Shown: positions 11,864 through 19,106 of the stretch, one piece after another | Numbering within the stretch: the stretch's first letter is position 1 | Layout of the letters: each line of letters opens with the position of its first letter | Assembly: GCA_035279785.1 (NCBI GenBank) | Contig: DATEHC010000057.1 | Coordinates: forward strand, 1-26,095 | Length of the DNA stretch: 26,095 nt | Direction: 5' to 3' | DNA from: 40CM-4-65-16 sp035279785 | GTDB taxonomy: Bacteria; Chloroflexota; Dormibacteria; Dormibacterales; Dormibacteraceae | Notes under the pieces: generated by a model | Told to the model about the DNA's origin: nothing | The model's input: the letters and a program-made list of their open reading frames with translations, nothing else | Database searches by the model: none | Made by a program: the position numbers and the translations under genes

Positions 11864-13091
11864 CCGCCGCCGGCTCCGCCGCCGCCGGGGCGACGGCCTC
11901 GACCTCCCGCCTCGCTCTTGCGGGGACCGCCACGAGGGCGATGACTCCAGCCGCGGCGACAACCGCCGTCGAGATGAGGAACATCGCGCGGGGGCCGAGA
12001 GTCCCATAGATCACGCCGCCGCCGAACGCGCCCAAGACAGGCGCGACGCCGAAAGTCGTCGACTTCACGAGCAGCTGCCCGGTGGCACGAAGGCGCGCCG
12101 GTGAAAGCTCGTCCGCAAGCACGACGGACGCGACGTAGGTCAGCGCAAACGCCACGCCGACGCCGAGCTTGAGCGCCGCAGCGAGAAATGCATTCGAGAC
12201 GAACGCCCAGGCGATGAAGAGCACGAGGTAGATGGCGCAACCCAGCGCGAACAGCGTGCGATGCGAGAAGTACCGCGTGAGCACATGCGTGTAGCCCATG
12301 GTGGGAATCTCGGTCAGGGCCTGGAACGCCGCAGAGGCGCCGACCAGGAGCGCGCCGCCGCCGAGAAAGGAGATCTGCAGCGTCAGGAAGTTCTGCGTCG
12401 CCGCCAGCGAGGCGCCGAGGAGAAACGAGCTGATCAGGAAACCGATCAAGGCGGGCGGCAGCCCATGCACGCGCGGGGTGGGCGCCTGCGTCGGCCCGTC
12501 GATCGTCTCGGTTGTTGGTGAAGGCTGGAGCCGGCGCCACACCCAGGCCCCGAACAGCGCAGTCAGCGGCGCATATACGAGCGGCATGAGGCGCAGCCCG
12601 ACTGCCTGGTAGACGCCGCCGGTCAATGTCACCGACGCCGCCCATCCGGCGCTCATGCGCAGGCGGATCCGGGCGTAATCGGTGCGCCGAGCCTTGCGCA
12701 AGCGGCGCAGCGCGATCGGGTCGAGCAGCGTGAACGGCGCGCGCGCGAGCCAGAGCACGACGATCACGGCGGACAGTGCAACCGCGCCGCCCGTCACCTC
12801 TAGGAGCAGGGCCGCAAGCGCGGCGGCGATGCTCGCGAGGACGATGAGCCGCTCGGGCTTGAGGCGCCGGTCGGTGAGGTACGCCCAGCTGAGCCCCGCC
12901 GACAGCGAGGCGAGGGCCGACGCGGCTAGCACCGCCCCGATAAGCGGAGCGCTCATCCCGCGCTGGAGAAGAAACAAAGGAATGAACGGAAGCAGCGTGC
13001 CGTCGGCCACGCCGATCAGCACGTACGACCAGTTGAGCGCGCGCTTTTCCCGCGTTGGGTCAGGCTGGTTGATAGACGAAAGATTCTGCAA
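11853..13091 (-). CDS. MFS transporter (MFS_1-like)
   Basis: The 412-residue protein is hydrophobic throughout, with about twelve membrane segments in two halves. The MFS loop between helices 2 and 3 appears as GLSWAYLTDRRLKPERL, and a longer cytoplasmic loop (about residues 190-210, rich in Pro and Thr) divides the halves. This is typical of the major facilitator superfamily, probably a proton-coupled exporter or sugar/nucleoside symporter; the substrate cannot be read from sequence. The called start is TTG at 13091, which overlaps the upstream YjbR-like gene by 32 bases. No good ribosome-binding site is seen, so translational coupling is likely. The Ala/Glu-rich C-terminal tail overlaps the convergent kinase gene by 11 bases. 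Confidence 0.85.
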   Translation of the reverse strand: MQNLSSINQPDPTREKRALNWSYVLIGVADGTLLPFIPLFLLQRGMSAPLIGAVLAASALASLSAGLSWAYLTDRRLKPERLIVLASIAAALAALLLEVTGGAVALSAVIVVLWLARAPFTLLDPIALRRLRKARRTDYARIRLRMSAGWAASVTLTGGVYQAVGLRLMPLVYAPLTALFGAWVWRRLQPSPTTETIDGPTQAPTPRVHGLPPALIGFLISSFLLGASLAATQNFLTLQISFLGGGALLVGASAAFQALTEIPTMGYTHVLTRYFSHRTLFALGCAIYLVLFIAWAFVSNAFLAAALKLGVGVAFALTYVASVVLADELSPARLRATGQLLVKSTTFGVAPVLGAFGGGVIYGTLGPRAMFLISTAVVAAAGVIALVAVPARARREVEAVAPAAAEPAAATP

Positions 13092-13407
13092 GACGCTTGG
13101 GCACGACCATACGCCAGGCGTCCACGACTAGCTCCTCCATCTCGGTCTTGTCGAGCTGCTCGAGCCGCGCGAGCACCCAGTGATAGCGGAGGTCGCCCCG
13201 ACTGGGAAGCATGAATTTCTCGGGCGATCCTCCAATGAGCCAGTCGCGCTCGTCCTTGGGGAAGGCGAAGCCCATCACCGCTTCGTCGCGCGAGAAAGAC
13301 AGATAGACGATGCGGCCGACGCGAAACTTGACCCGTCCCCCGACGAGCGCCTCGTAGCTGCGTGGAAGCGTGAGCGCCACCTTGCGGACGTCATCGAGCG
13401 TCACCAT
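13060..13407 (-). CDS. MmcQ/YjbR-family protein
   Basis: This 115-residue protein matches the MmcQ/YjbR family: N-terminal helix DDVRKVALTLPRSYEA, a strand VKFRVGRIVYLSF, a central AFPKDERDWLIG region, and C-terminal YHWVLARLEQLDKTEMEELVVDAWRMVVPKRLAES. The family has a CyaY-like fold. Members are often called DNA-binding, but their molecular role is not well established. Length is typical. It sits between a lipoprotein gene (4-base gap) and the MFS gene (32-base overlap), so the three form one operon, although no functional link is obvious. Confidence 0.85.
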   Translation of the reverse strand: MVTLDDVRKVALTLPRSYEALVGGRVKFRVGRIVYLSFSRDEAVMGFAFPKDERDWLIGGSPEKFMLPSRGDLRYHWVLARLEQLDKTEMEELVVDAWRMVVPKRLAESFVYQPA

Positions 13408-13411
13408 CGAG

Positions 13412-14041
13412 TCAGCCGGTAGCCGATGTGCTCGGATTTCCGCCCGTCACGACGCGAAGGTCGAGCCACATGCCGCTGGCTTCGCTCCCCGGCACGAGGG
13501 AGGCGATGCGGTAGGCGCTCGGGCTCTGCGGGGCGAAGACGAAGCTGGCCGAGTCCCCGGGCTTGAGCCCCTTCCGGGGATTGGGCGTCGACCAGTCCTC
13601 CTGGACCGGCTGCGTCGCGTGGGCGTCGGTGACCACCGCGCAGGACTGGTTGACGGTGGACCGGTTGGCGCACTGCACCGTCAGCTGCCACCCGACCGGC
13701 ACCCGGACGATCAGCCGGCCGTCGGTGTAGCCGTCGTAGTTGAACTGGAAGTCGCTCGCCGGATAGCCGGCGATCAGGGTCATGACCGCCGTTCGGGTGT
13801 GGGGATCGACCTTGAGGTACTGGCTCGGGTCGGGAGGGGTGCCAGAGCCGGTGCCAGTGATCGGGTCGCAGGCCGCGGCCAAAAGGAGGAGCGCGCCCGG
13901 CAACAATTGACGGAGCCCAATGAACCCGACGCCCCGCCGGCCGCCGCCCCGACTCGTGCTCTGGTGGGAGTCGCTCGACACCTGGAGGCAGCTGGCGATC
14001 TCCTTTCCGTCGTTCGCCGTGCTCACCTTCCTGCTCAACAT
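13412..14041 (-). CDS. Cupredoxin-like (sulfocyanin-like) secreted lipoprotein with degenerate copper site
   Basis: The product contains a lipoprotein signal (LLPGALLLLAAAC, lipobox ending at Cys) followed by a beta-rich domain. Segments FQFNYDGYTDGRLIVRVPVGW and SLVPGSEASGMW resemble sulfocyanin-like blue-copper proteins, where the pattern is N-G...G-x-x-x-V-P-x-G-W, P-H-S near the middle, and C-x-x-P-G-H-x-x-G-M at the end. Here the His positions read Gln (NQSC) and Ser (PGS) and the late Cys is missing, while the Met is kept, so copper binding is doubtful. The start is uncertain: ATG 14041 gives 209 residues with an unusually long N-terminal extension that overlaps an opposing small gene, while TTG 13906 gives a very short signal peptide. 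The family assignment is by eye and moderate. Confidence 0.6.
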   Translation of the reverse strand: MLSRKVSTANDGKEIASCLQVSSDSHQSTSRGGGRRGVGFIGLRQLLPGALLLLAAACDPITGTGSGTPPDPSQYLKVDPHTRTAVMTLIAGYPASDFQFNYDGYTDGRLIVRVPVGWQLTVQCANRSTVNQSCAVVTDAHATQPVQEDWSTPNPRKGLKPGDSASFVFAPQSPSAYRIASLVPGSEASGMWLDLRVVTGGNPSTSATG

Positions 14042-14165
14042 TGGCCCTTTTTACCAACCGCTGGGGCGGTCGCTTTTCTACGGAATCTTCGAGGGAGGGA
14101 TCCTCGCCGGCCTGCTCGCGGTGGCGACAAAAACGGAGAGGGACCGCCGCGGAAGGAATCGTTAA
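13920..14165 (+). CDS. Small two-helix membrane protein, function unknown
   Basis: This 81-residue product has a Pro/Arg-rich N-terminus, two hydrophobic segments (about 27-43 and 52-71), a F-Y-Q-P-L-G-R linker, and a charged C-terminal tail (TERDRRGR). An ATG with GGAG 5 bases upstream supports translation. It overlaps, on the opposite strand, the N-terminal extension of the cupredoxin-like lipoprotein; if it is real, that lipoprotein must start later. Both frames share the same GC-rich third positions, so codon usage does not decide. I cannot assign a function. Confidence 0.45.
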   Translation: MNPTPRRPPPRLVLWWESLDTWRQLAISFPSFAVLTFLLNIGPFYQPLGRSLFYGIFEGGILAGLLAVATKTERDRRGRNR

Positions 14166-14265
14166 AAAAACTTACTTAAGTCCTTGTTTTTGACCTGGTC
14201 GGTTCTAACATTTCAGGCCTAATACGTTCAGCCCGGAGGGTGTGTCGGGCTCAAGGAGCAAAGGC

Positions 14266-15459
14266 TTGGGTGTGTGGCGGTCGTCTCAACCTGGTGTTGC
14301 CGCGCGTCTTTTGATCGGCGGTGCCGGTTCTCTCGTCTTGCTCCTGGGTGGCCCCCTTCAGGCATCGGCGGCATCGATGTACGTGCCGTCGCAGCTGCGC
14401 TCGGCTTACGACGTTCCGGCGAATCTGACTGGTTCTGGACAGACGATCGTCATCATCGCCGGCTATCAGAGCCCGGTGGTGCAGGGCGACCTGGCTATGT
14501 TCGACGCCGCATTCGGGCTTCCCCCCGCGTCTCTCGACATCGTGGCGCCGGATGGCACGACGCCGTTCAACCCGATGGACCCTATCCAGTTCGGGTGGGC
14601 GGTCGAAGAATCGTCGGACGTGGAGTGGGCTCATTCCATCGCGCCCGGCGCCCACCTCGTCCTGGTCGAAGGCAAGACGGGCAATGACGCCGACCTGCTG
14701 AGCGCGACCAAGTACGCAATCGACAAGAATCTCGGCGGCGTGATCTCGATGAGCTTCAGTGAGGCCGAGAGCTGCCCCAGCGCCGGCTTCCTCGCGGACG
14801 AGCACAAAGCCTTCGAGCGCGCTGCCGCACGGGGGATCACTCTTCTAGCCGCGTCCGGCAACCACGGGCCGATGCAGCCGACCTGCGACGGTTCGCCCGT
14901 GCCGGCGGTGGGAACGCCGGCCTCCGATCCGCTGGTGACGGCGGTCGGCGGGACGAATCTCACCCTGGACCCGTCCACCGGCGCATACGTTTCTGAGGAG
15001 GCATGGACCGGCAGCGGCGGCGGCTTCAGCTCCGTCTACTCGCGGCCCGCGTACCAGGCGCCTTTCCAGAAGAATCGAAAGGCGCGCGGCGTTCCCGATG
15101 TCGCGTGGCATGCAAGCCCGGCCACGCCGACCCCGGTGGTCGTGAACCACAAGCTCCACCCGGACGCCGGCACGAGCATCGCGACCGCGCAGTGGGCGGG
15201 CGTCGTGGCTCTCGCTGACCAGGCCGCGGGGCATCGCCTCGGTGCGATCAACGGGCTTCTCTATCGCGCTGCCAAGGGCGAAGGCGAGCAGAAGCGATTC
15301 CACGACCTGACCAGCAGCAAGCACGGCTGGGACGCGGTTACCGGCCTCGGCTCACCTGACGTCGCCAACCTTGTGGCCTGGATCGCGGGCCACGCCGGCA
15401 ACCATGGCAATGGCGGAAACGACGGCAACGACGGCAACGACGGCCACGACGGCGAGTAG
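14266..15459 (+). CDS. Secreted sedolisin-like (S53) serine-carboxyl peptidase
   Basis: The 397-residue product has a signal peptide (hydrophobic core LLIGGAGSLVLLLGG, cleavage near ASA-AS) and then directly a sedolisin-type catalytic domain. The Glu-x-x-x-Asp pair is in EESSDVEWAHSIAPGA (codons at 14605 and 14617), the nucleophile Ser is in AGTSIATAQWAG (codon 15175), and the C-terminal calcium-site region reads GWDAVTGLGSPDV. The position usually Asp in the SSGD motif is Asn here (AASGNHG, codon 14860), as in subtilisins. The large N-terminal prodomain of most sedolisins is absent. The tail is a low-complexity run of Gly, Asn, Asp and His. The TTG at 14266 is preferred because AAGGAG lies 7 bases upstream; GTG 14242 is also open. 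It probably degrades extracellular protein. Confidence 0.82.
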   Translation: MGVWRSSQPGVAARLLIGGAGSLVLLLGGPLQASAASMYVPSQLRSAYDVPANLTGSGQTIVIIAGYQSPVVQGDLAMFDAAFGLPPASLDIVAPDGTTPFNPMDPIQFGWAVEESSDVEWAHSIAPGAHLVLVEGKTGNDADLLSATKYAIDKNLGGVISMSFSEAESCPSAGFLADEHKAFERAAARGITLLAASGNHGPMQPTCDGSPVPAVGTPASDPLVTAVGGTNLTLDPSTGAYVSEEAWTGSGGGFSSVYSRPAYQAPFQKNRKARGVPDVAWHASPATPTPVVVNHKLHPDAGTSIATAQWAGVVALADQAAGHRLGAINGLLYRAAKGEGEQKRFHDLTSSKHGWDAVTGLGSPDVANLVAWIAGHAGNHGNGGNDGNDGNDGHDGE

Positions 15460-15822
15460 CTAGACCCGCCCCAGCTCTCGCACCGTCCGGTCGTTCGAGA
15501 CCTGGCCCGTGTTGAGAGTCGTCTTCGGCTCGAGGAGAAGCACGTGCACCTCCTCCTCGGCGATGGGCAGGTGCTCGACCATGTGCGGGATCACGGCGAA
15601 CTCGCCTGGCTCGAGCACGATCTCGCCGTCGCGCAGCTTGATCACCAGCCGGCCCTTGACGACGTAGAAGAGCTCGTCCTCCACCTCGTGGTGATGCCAC
15701 ACGAACTCGCCCTTGAACTTCACGGCCTTCACGTAAAAGTCGTTCAGCTCGCTGATGATCTTCGGCGACCAGTACTCGCTGAACCGACTCAGCTTCTCTG
15801 CGACGTTGACCTTTTCGACCAC
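15460..15822 (-). CDS. Cupin-domain protein
   Basis: This 120-residue single cupin has the two conserved motifs: WHHHEVEDELFYVVKGRLVI (first motif, with His, His and Glu metal ligands) and EPGEFAVIPHMVEHLP (second motif, with the later His). It probably binds a divalent metal. Small stand-alone cupins act as isomerases, dioxygenases or sensors, and the substrate is not evident. The GTG start at 15822 is well supported: AAGGAGG lies 7 bases upstream. It lies 15 bases downstream of the LysE-type exporter gene in the same orientation, so the two are likely co-transcribed. Its stop directly abuts the stop of the convergent protease gene. Confidence 0.88.
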   Translation of the reverse strand: MVEKVNVAEKLSRFSEYWSPKIISELNDFYVKAVKFKGEFVWHHHEVEDELFYVVKGRLVIKLRDGEIVLEPGEFAVIPHMVEHLPIAEEEVHVLLLEPKTTLNTGQVSNDRTVRELGRV

Positions 15823-15837
15823 CCCGCTACCTCCTTT

Positions 15838-16449
15838 TCAGCGCTCGACGACGGCGAGCTTGACCGCTAGGACAACGAACGCTCCGGCGATGCTGCGACG
15901 CATCCACGTGACCACGCGTGGACTCCTGATGACCTTGTCGCGCACGAGCGCGGCAAGAACTCCGTACGCGGCGAAGACGACGAACGTCAGCCCCATGAAG
16001 ACCGCGCTTAAAAGCAGCATCAGCGGCACGAGGTGTGGCTCGCGCGGGCTGACGAACTGCGGCAGAAACGCGAAGAAGAACAGGGTGAGCTTCGGGTTGA
16101 GGAGGTTGATGAGGATGGCCTTGAGGACCACGGCGCGGGCAGACACCATCGCCTGGGCGCCATTCACGTCGAGCGATCCCCGATCGCGGATCGTCGTCCA
16201 CGCGAGGTAAAGGAGATAGAGGACGCCCAGGTACTTGAGCGTCTGGAACGCGACAGCGCTGGCGTCGAGGAGCGCTGCCAGCCCGGCGATCGCGGCCACC
16301 ATGTGGGGGACGATGCCGAGGGTGCAGCCGAAGGCCGCGACGATCCCGGCGCGTGAGCCGCGGGCAAGTGCGGTCGACACGGTGTACAGCACGCCGATCC
16401 CCGGCGAGACGACCACGACCAGGGTCACGAGCAGAAAGTCGACGCTCAT
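15838..16449 (-). CDS. LysE/RhtB-family amino-acid exporter
   Basis: The 203-residue protein shows the family pattern: a first helix with VVVVSPGIGVLYTVSTALARGSRAG, a second hydrophobic pair with YLLYLAW, the loop KAILINLLNPKLTLFFFAFLPQF, and about six membrane helices in total. LysE/RhtB proteins export amino acids such as lysine, homoserine or threonine using the membrane gradient. The NPK motif and length are normal. The ATG at 16449 was chosen over a longer open frame reaching 16638 because it begins right at the family N-terminus. It heads a two-gene unit with the cupin and is divergent from the GNAT gene, with 124 bases between them. Confidence 0.88.
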   Translation of the reverse strand: MSVDFLLVTLVVVVSPGIGVLYTVSTALARGSRAGIVAAFGCTLGIVPHMVAAIAGLAALLDASAVAFQTLKYLGVLYLLYLAWTTIRDRGSLDVNGAQAMVSARAVVLKAILINLLNPKLTLFFFAFLPQFVSPREPHLVPLMLLLSAVFMGLTFVVFAAYGVLAALVRDKVIRSPRVVTWMRRSIAGAFVVLAVKLAVVER

Positions 16450-16573
16450 CCCACTTCTATACCGATTCCGGTAACCGCCGCGTAGCCTGCGCGCCAGTCG
16501 ATGGAGGAGGAGCACGCCAGAGCGCGGAGCAGCCAAGATCAGTGCTCGCTGGGGCGCGTGCTTGCGATCAGCG

Positions 16574-17092
16574 ATGGTTACTCTGCTGGAGTTGCCGATC
16601 ACGATTCGAGACCTCCAGCCGTCCGACTCGATCGACACGCTGACCGCGCTCCTGCACGACGCCTATCGACCGCTCGGCGAAATGGGGCTGAACTACACGG
16701 CCGTCGATCAATCCACCGAGACGACGCGGCGCCGAATCGAGCGCGGTCGCTGTCTGGTCGCCGTGCAGGACGGCCGCCTCATGGGCACGATCACCTGGTA
16801 CGCCCCGGGCACGCAAACGCACTGCGCATGGTATGAGCGGTTGGATGTTGCGGTGTTTGGGCAGCTCGCCGTTTCGCCATCTCAGCAGCGGGCCGGTGTC
16901 GGATCAATGCTCATCGCCGAGGTGGAACGACGGGCTCGCGAGGAAGGTGCCGCCGAGCTAGCCCTCGACACCGCGGAGCCTGCGCACCACCTGATCGATT
17001 TCTACGCCCGTCGCGGCTACCGGCGCGTGGACCTGGCCCACTGGCAGGGCAAGACGTATCGCAGCGTGATCATGAGCAGGGCCCTTCGCTAA
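16574..17092 (+). CDS. GNAT-family N-acetyltransferase
   Basis: The 172-residue product starts with the typical ITIRDLQPSDSIDTLTALLHDAY segment. It then has CLVAVQDGRLMGTITWY (strands 2-3) and the acetyl-CoA binding motif A: GQLAVSPSQQRAGVGSMLIAEVERRA, with Q-R-A-G-V-G. Motif B follows as LALDTAEPAHHLIDFYARRGYRRV. These transfer acetyl groups from acetyl-CoA to amines; the substrate is unknown. ATG 16574 is preferred over an in-frame TTG at 16562. Its stop codon shares bases with the stop of the convergent HAD gene. Confidence 0.9.
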   Translation: MVTLLELPITIRDLQPSDSIDTLTALLHDAYRPLGEMGLNYTAVDQSTETTRRRIERGRCLVAVQDGRLMGTITWYAPGTQTHCAWYERLDVAVFGQLAVSPSQQRAGVGSMLIAEVERRAREEGAAELALDTAEPAHHLIDFYARRGYRRVDLAHWQGKTYRSVIMSRALR

Positions 17093-17724
17093 GGGATCAT
17101 CGAGACGATGCGGTCCAATCGGTCGAGGACGACGGCCGCGCCGCTCTCCTCCAGTTGCGCCTTCGAAGCGAATCCGGTTGTCACCCCGATCGCCCACATG
17201 CTCGCGGCGTTGGCCGCCTGAACGTCCCACACGGAGTCGCCCGCGTACCACGTCCTCTCGGGCGCACTGCGCAGCCGCTTCGACGCCTCGATCAACAGGT
17301 CAGGTGCCGGCTTCGCGTGCTCGACGTGGCTGCCGTCCACGATCATCGGCCGGCGTGGAAGCCGTAGAGCCTCGACCGAGACGCGGACCTGTGCCTCCAG
17401 GCTCGAGGTTGCGATCGCCCACGTGATGCCTCGCGTATCGAGACCCGCCAACGTCTCGCGCACGCCCGGGAGCGGTCGAGGATCGGTGTTGAGCCCGTTG
17501 TAGATCTCGCCGGCGCGCCGATCGATCTCGTCCGCGCGCTGATGGGTGACGGGCTTGCCCGCCGACTCGGCCACCATCCGCGCCATCCGCTTGCCATCCG
17601 AACCAATCAGGCCGGCGACTTCGTCGCGTCGAGCCGGGATCTGAAATTCGTCGAACGCCACGAGCCATGCCTCGAGCCGGGTCGCGACGGTGTCGACGAG
17701 CGTCCCATCCAGGTCGAACAGCAC
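17089..17724 (-). CDS. HAD-superfamily hydrolase (phosphoglycolate phosphatase-like)
   Basis: This 211-residue protein shows all HAD motifs: LFDLDGTLVDT (motif I, nucleophile Asp4 and Asp6), WAIATSS (motif II, Ser/Thr), the Lys in HAKPAPD (motif III), and WYAGDSVWDVQAA (motif IV, Asp). A four-helix cap lies between motifs I and II, as in subfamily I phosphatases such as Gph. It probably removes phosphate from a small metabolite. The start is GTG at 17724, just before motif I, 22 bases after the peroxiredoxin gene ends, so the two form an operon. Its stop overlaps the convergent GNAT stop. Confidence 0.9.
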   Translation of the reverse strand: MLFDLDGTLVDTVATRLEAWLVAFDEFQIPARRDEVAGLIGSDGKRMARMVAESAGKPVTHQRADEIDRRAGEIYNGLNTDPRPLPGVRETLAGLDTRGITWAIATSSLEAQVRVSVEALRLPRRPMIVDGSHVEHAKPAPDLLIEASKRLRSAPERTWYAGDSVWDVQAANAASMWAIGVTTGFASKAQLEESGAAVVLDRLDRIVSMIP

Positions 17725-17746
17725 CGCGACCGGTCGAGGCAGCCGC

Positions 17747-18304
17747 TCAGACGAGCGAGGCGAGATGGCCTAGGACCTCTTCGGCGTGACGGTCGGGTGG
17801 AAACACCGGATAGAAGACGTGCTCGACGATGCCGTCGCGCACGATGAACGTCATACGTTTCAGCAACGTCTCGCCTTCGAACTCGAACGTTGGGAGTCGA
17901 AGCCCGCGCGCCAGCTCGAGCCGCGAGTCGGAGAGCAGCTCGAACGGCAGCTTCAGCCGCTCGACGGCTTCGCGCTGGTAGTCCGTGTCCTGGGTGCTGA
18001 CCCCGAATACGCCGGCGCCGAGGGCCCGCAGCTCGGCGAAGTGGTCGCGGAACCCGCATGACTCCGGCGTGCACCCCCGGGCGCCGGGAATGGAATCCCA
18101 TCCCGCCGGGACGCCCCGCTCCGGCCGCCCGGTGCGGGGATAAAGGTAGAGGACCGTTCGGCCGGCGCCGAGCTCGCCGACATCAACGTCGCGGCCGCCG
18201 GTTGACGGCAGAACGACGTGCGGCATCCGCAACCCGCGCAGGTGGTCGGCCTCCCCATCGTCGACCGGGACCGGAAGGTCGTCCGGAAGCTGCATGAGCC
18301 CCAT
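17747..18304 (-). CDS. Peroxiredoxin (AhpC/TSA, BCP-like)
   Basis: The 185-residue thiol peroxidase has a thioredoxin-fold core: strand TVLYLYPRTGRPE, the active site GARGCTPESCGFRDHF with Cys78 as probable peroxidatic and Cys83 as probable resolving residue (the C-x4-C spacing of BCP/PrxQ), VFGVSTQDTDYQREAVERL, and FELLSDSRLELARGLRLPTF. It reduces hydrogen peroxide or organic peroxides using thioredoxin-type donors. Compared with classical PrxQ there is an insertion of about 12 residues (GVPAGWDSIPGA) between the first strand and the active Cys. It heads a two-gene operon with the HAD phosphatase and diverges from ftsE. Confidence 0.9.
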   Translation of the reverse strand: MGLMQLPDDLPVPVDDGEADHLRGLRMPHVVLPSTGGRDVDVGELGAGRTVLYLYPRTGRPERGVPAGWDSIPGARGCTPESCGFRDHFAELRALGAGVFGVSTQDTDYQREAVERLKLPFELLSDSRLELARGLRLPTFEFEGETLLKRMTFIVRDGIVEHVFYPVFPPDRHAEEVLGHLASLV

Positions 18305-18374
18305 CCACCAAGTATGAAAAGACGGGGCGTGGCGCCGGAAATCGCCACCGAGGACCGTTAGGTGGTACGGGGAA

Positions 18375-19106
18375 GTGCGCCCAATCGCCCGCTCGCGTCC
18401 AATCGTCCAGTTCAGCCGGGTCAGCCGGTCCTATGGATCGCGGCTCGCGCTCGACGACGTCGACCTGGCCCTCGAGCCGGGCGAGCTCACGTTCCTGGTC
18501 GGTCCGAGCGGAGCCGGCAAGACGACGCTCCTGAAGCTGATCAACCGCGAGATCCGCCCGACGACGGGCCAGGTGTGGGTCGCGGGCATGCCCGCCCACG
18601 AGCTCCCAGCCTCGCGCGTCGCCCAGCTTCGGCGCCGTGTCGGGGTCGTTTTCCAGGACTACAAGCTGCTGCCCCGCCTCACCGCCCTCGAGAACGTGGC
18701 GTTCGGGCTGCAGGTGAGCGATCTCAAGGTGTCCGACGAGGAGGCCAAGGACCGCTCGCGTGACGCGCTCGAGGCGGTCGGCATCGGCGACCGCACCGGA
18801 TCGTTTCCCCACCAGCTGTCCGGCGGTCAACAGCAGCGCGTGGCCGTGGCGCGGGCGGTCGTGGCCGAGCCTGCGGTCCTGATCGCGGACGAGCCGACCG
18901 GCAACCTCGATCCAAAGACGGCGTGGGAGCTGATGGATCTCTTCGAGGACATCGCCGCGTGGGGCACCGCCGTGCTGGTGGCGACCCACAACGTCGAGAT
19001 CGTGACGCGGCTGCAGCGGCGCGTGGTCACGCTGGTGCAAGGGCGCCTTGTCCGTGACCAGCCCGCGGGGCAGACGGGAAGGATGGCGTGGCTGGCGACG
19101 TCGTAA
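18375..19106 (+). CDS. ftsE: Cell-division ATP-binding protein FtsE
   Basis: FtsE is the ATPase of the FtsEX complex that controls peptidoglycan hydrolysis at the division site. The 243-residue product has Walker A GPSGAGKTT (43-51), a Q-loop in GVVFQDYKLLPRLTALENVAF (a hallmark of FtsE), the LSGGQQQR signature, Walker B VLIADEPTGNLDP, and a switch His in VATHN. The GTG start at 18375 has AGGTGG 9 bases upstream (18360-18365). The 3' end overlaps ftsX by 19 bases. Confidence 0.95.
   Translation: MRPIARSRPIVQFSRVSRSYGSRLALDDVDLALEPGELTFLVGPSGAGKTTLLKLINREIRPTTGQVWVAGMPAHELPASRVAQLRRRVGVVFQDYKLLPRLTALENVAFGLQVSDLKVSDEEAKDRSRDALEAVGIGDRTGSFPHQLSGGQQQRVAVARAVVAEPAVLIADEPTGNLDPKTAWELMDLFEDIAAWGTAVLVATHNVEIVTRLQRRVVTLVQGRLVRDQPAGQTGRMAWLATS

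Noticed and set aside
10190..12007. Long minus-strand open frame continuing upstream of the response regulator
   Set aside because: It is antisense to the well-supported HisKA_3 kinase gene, has no recognisable domain, and is an expected by-product of GC-rich codon bias. Only the receiver part (9680-10168) is kept.
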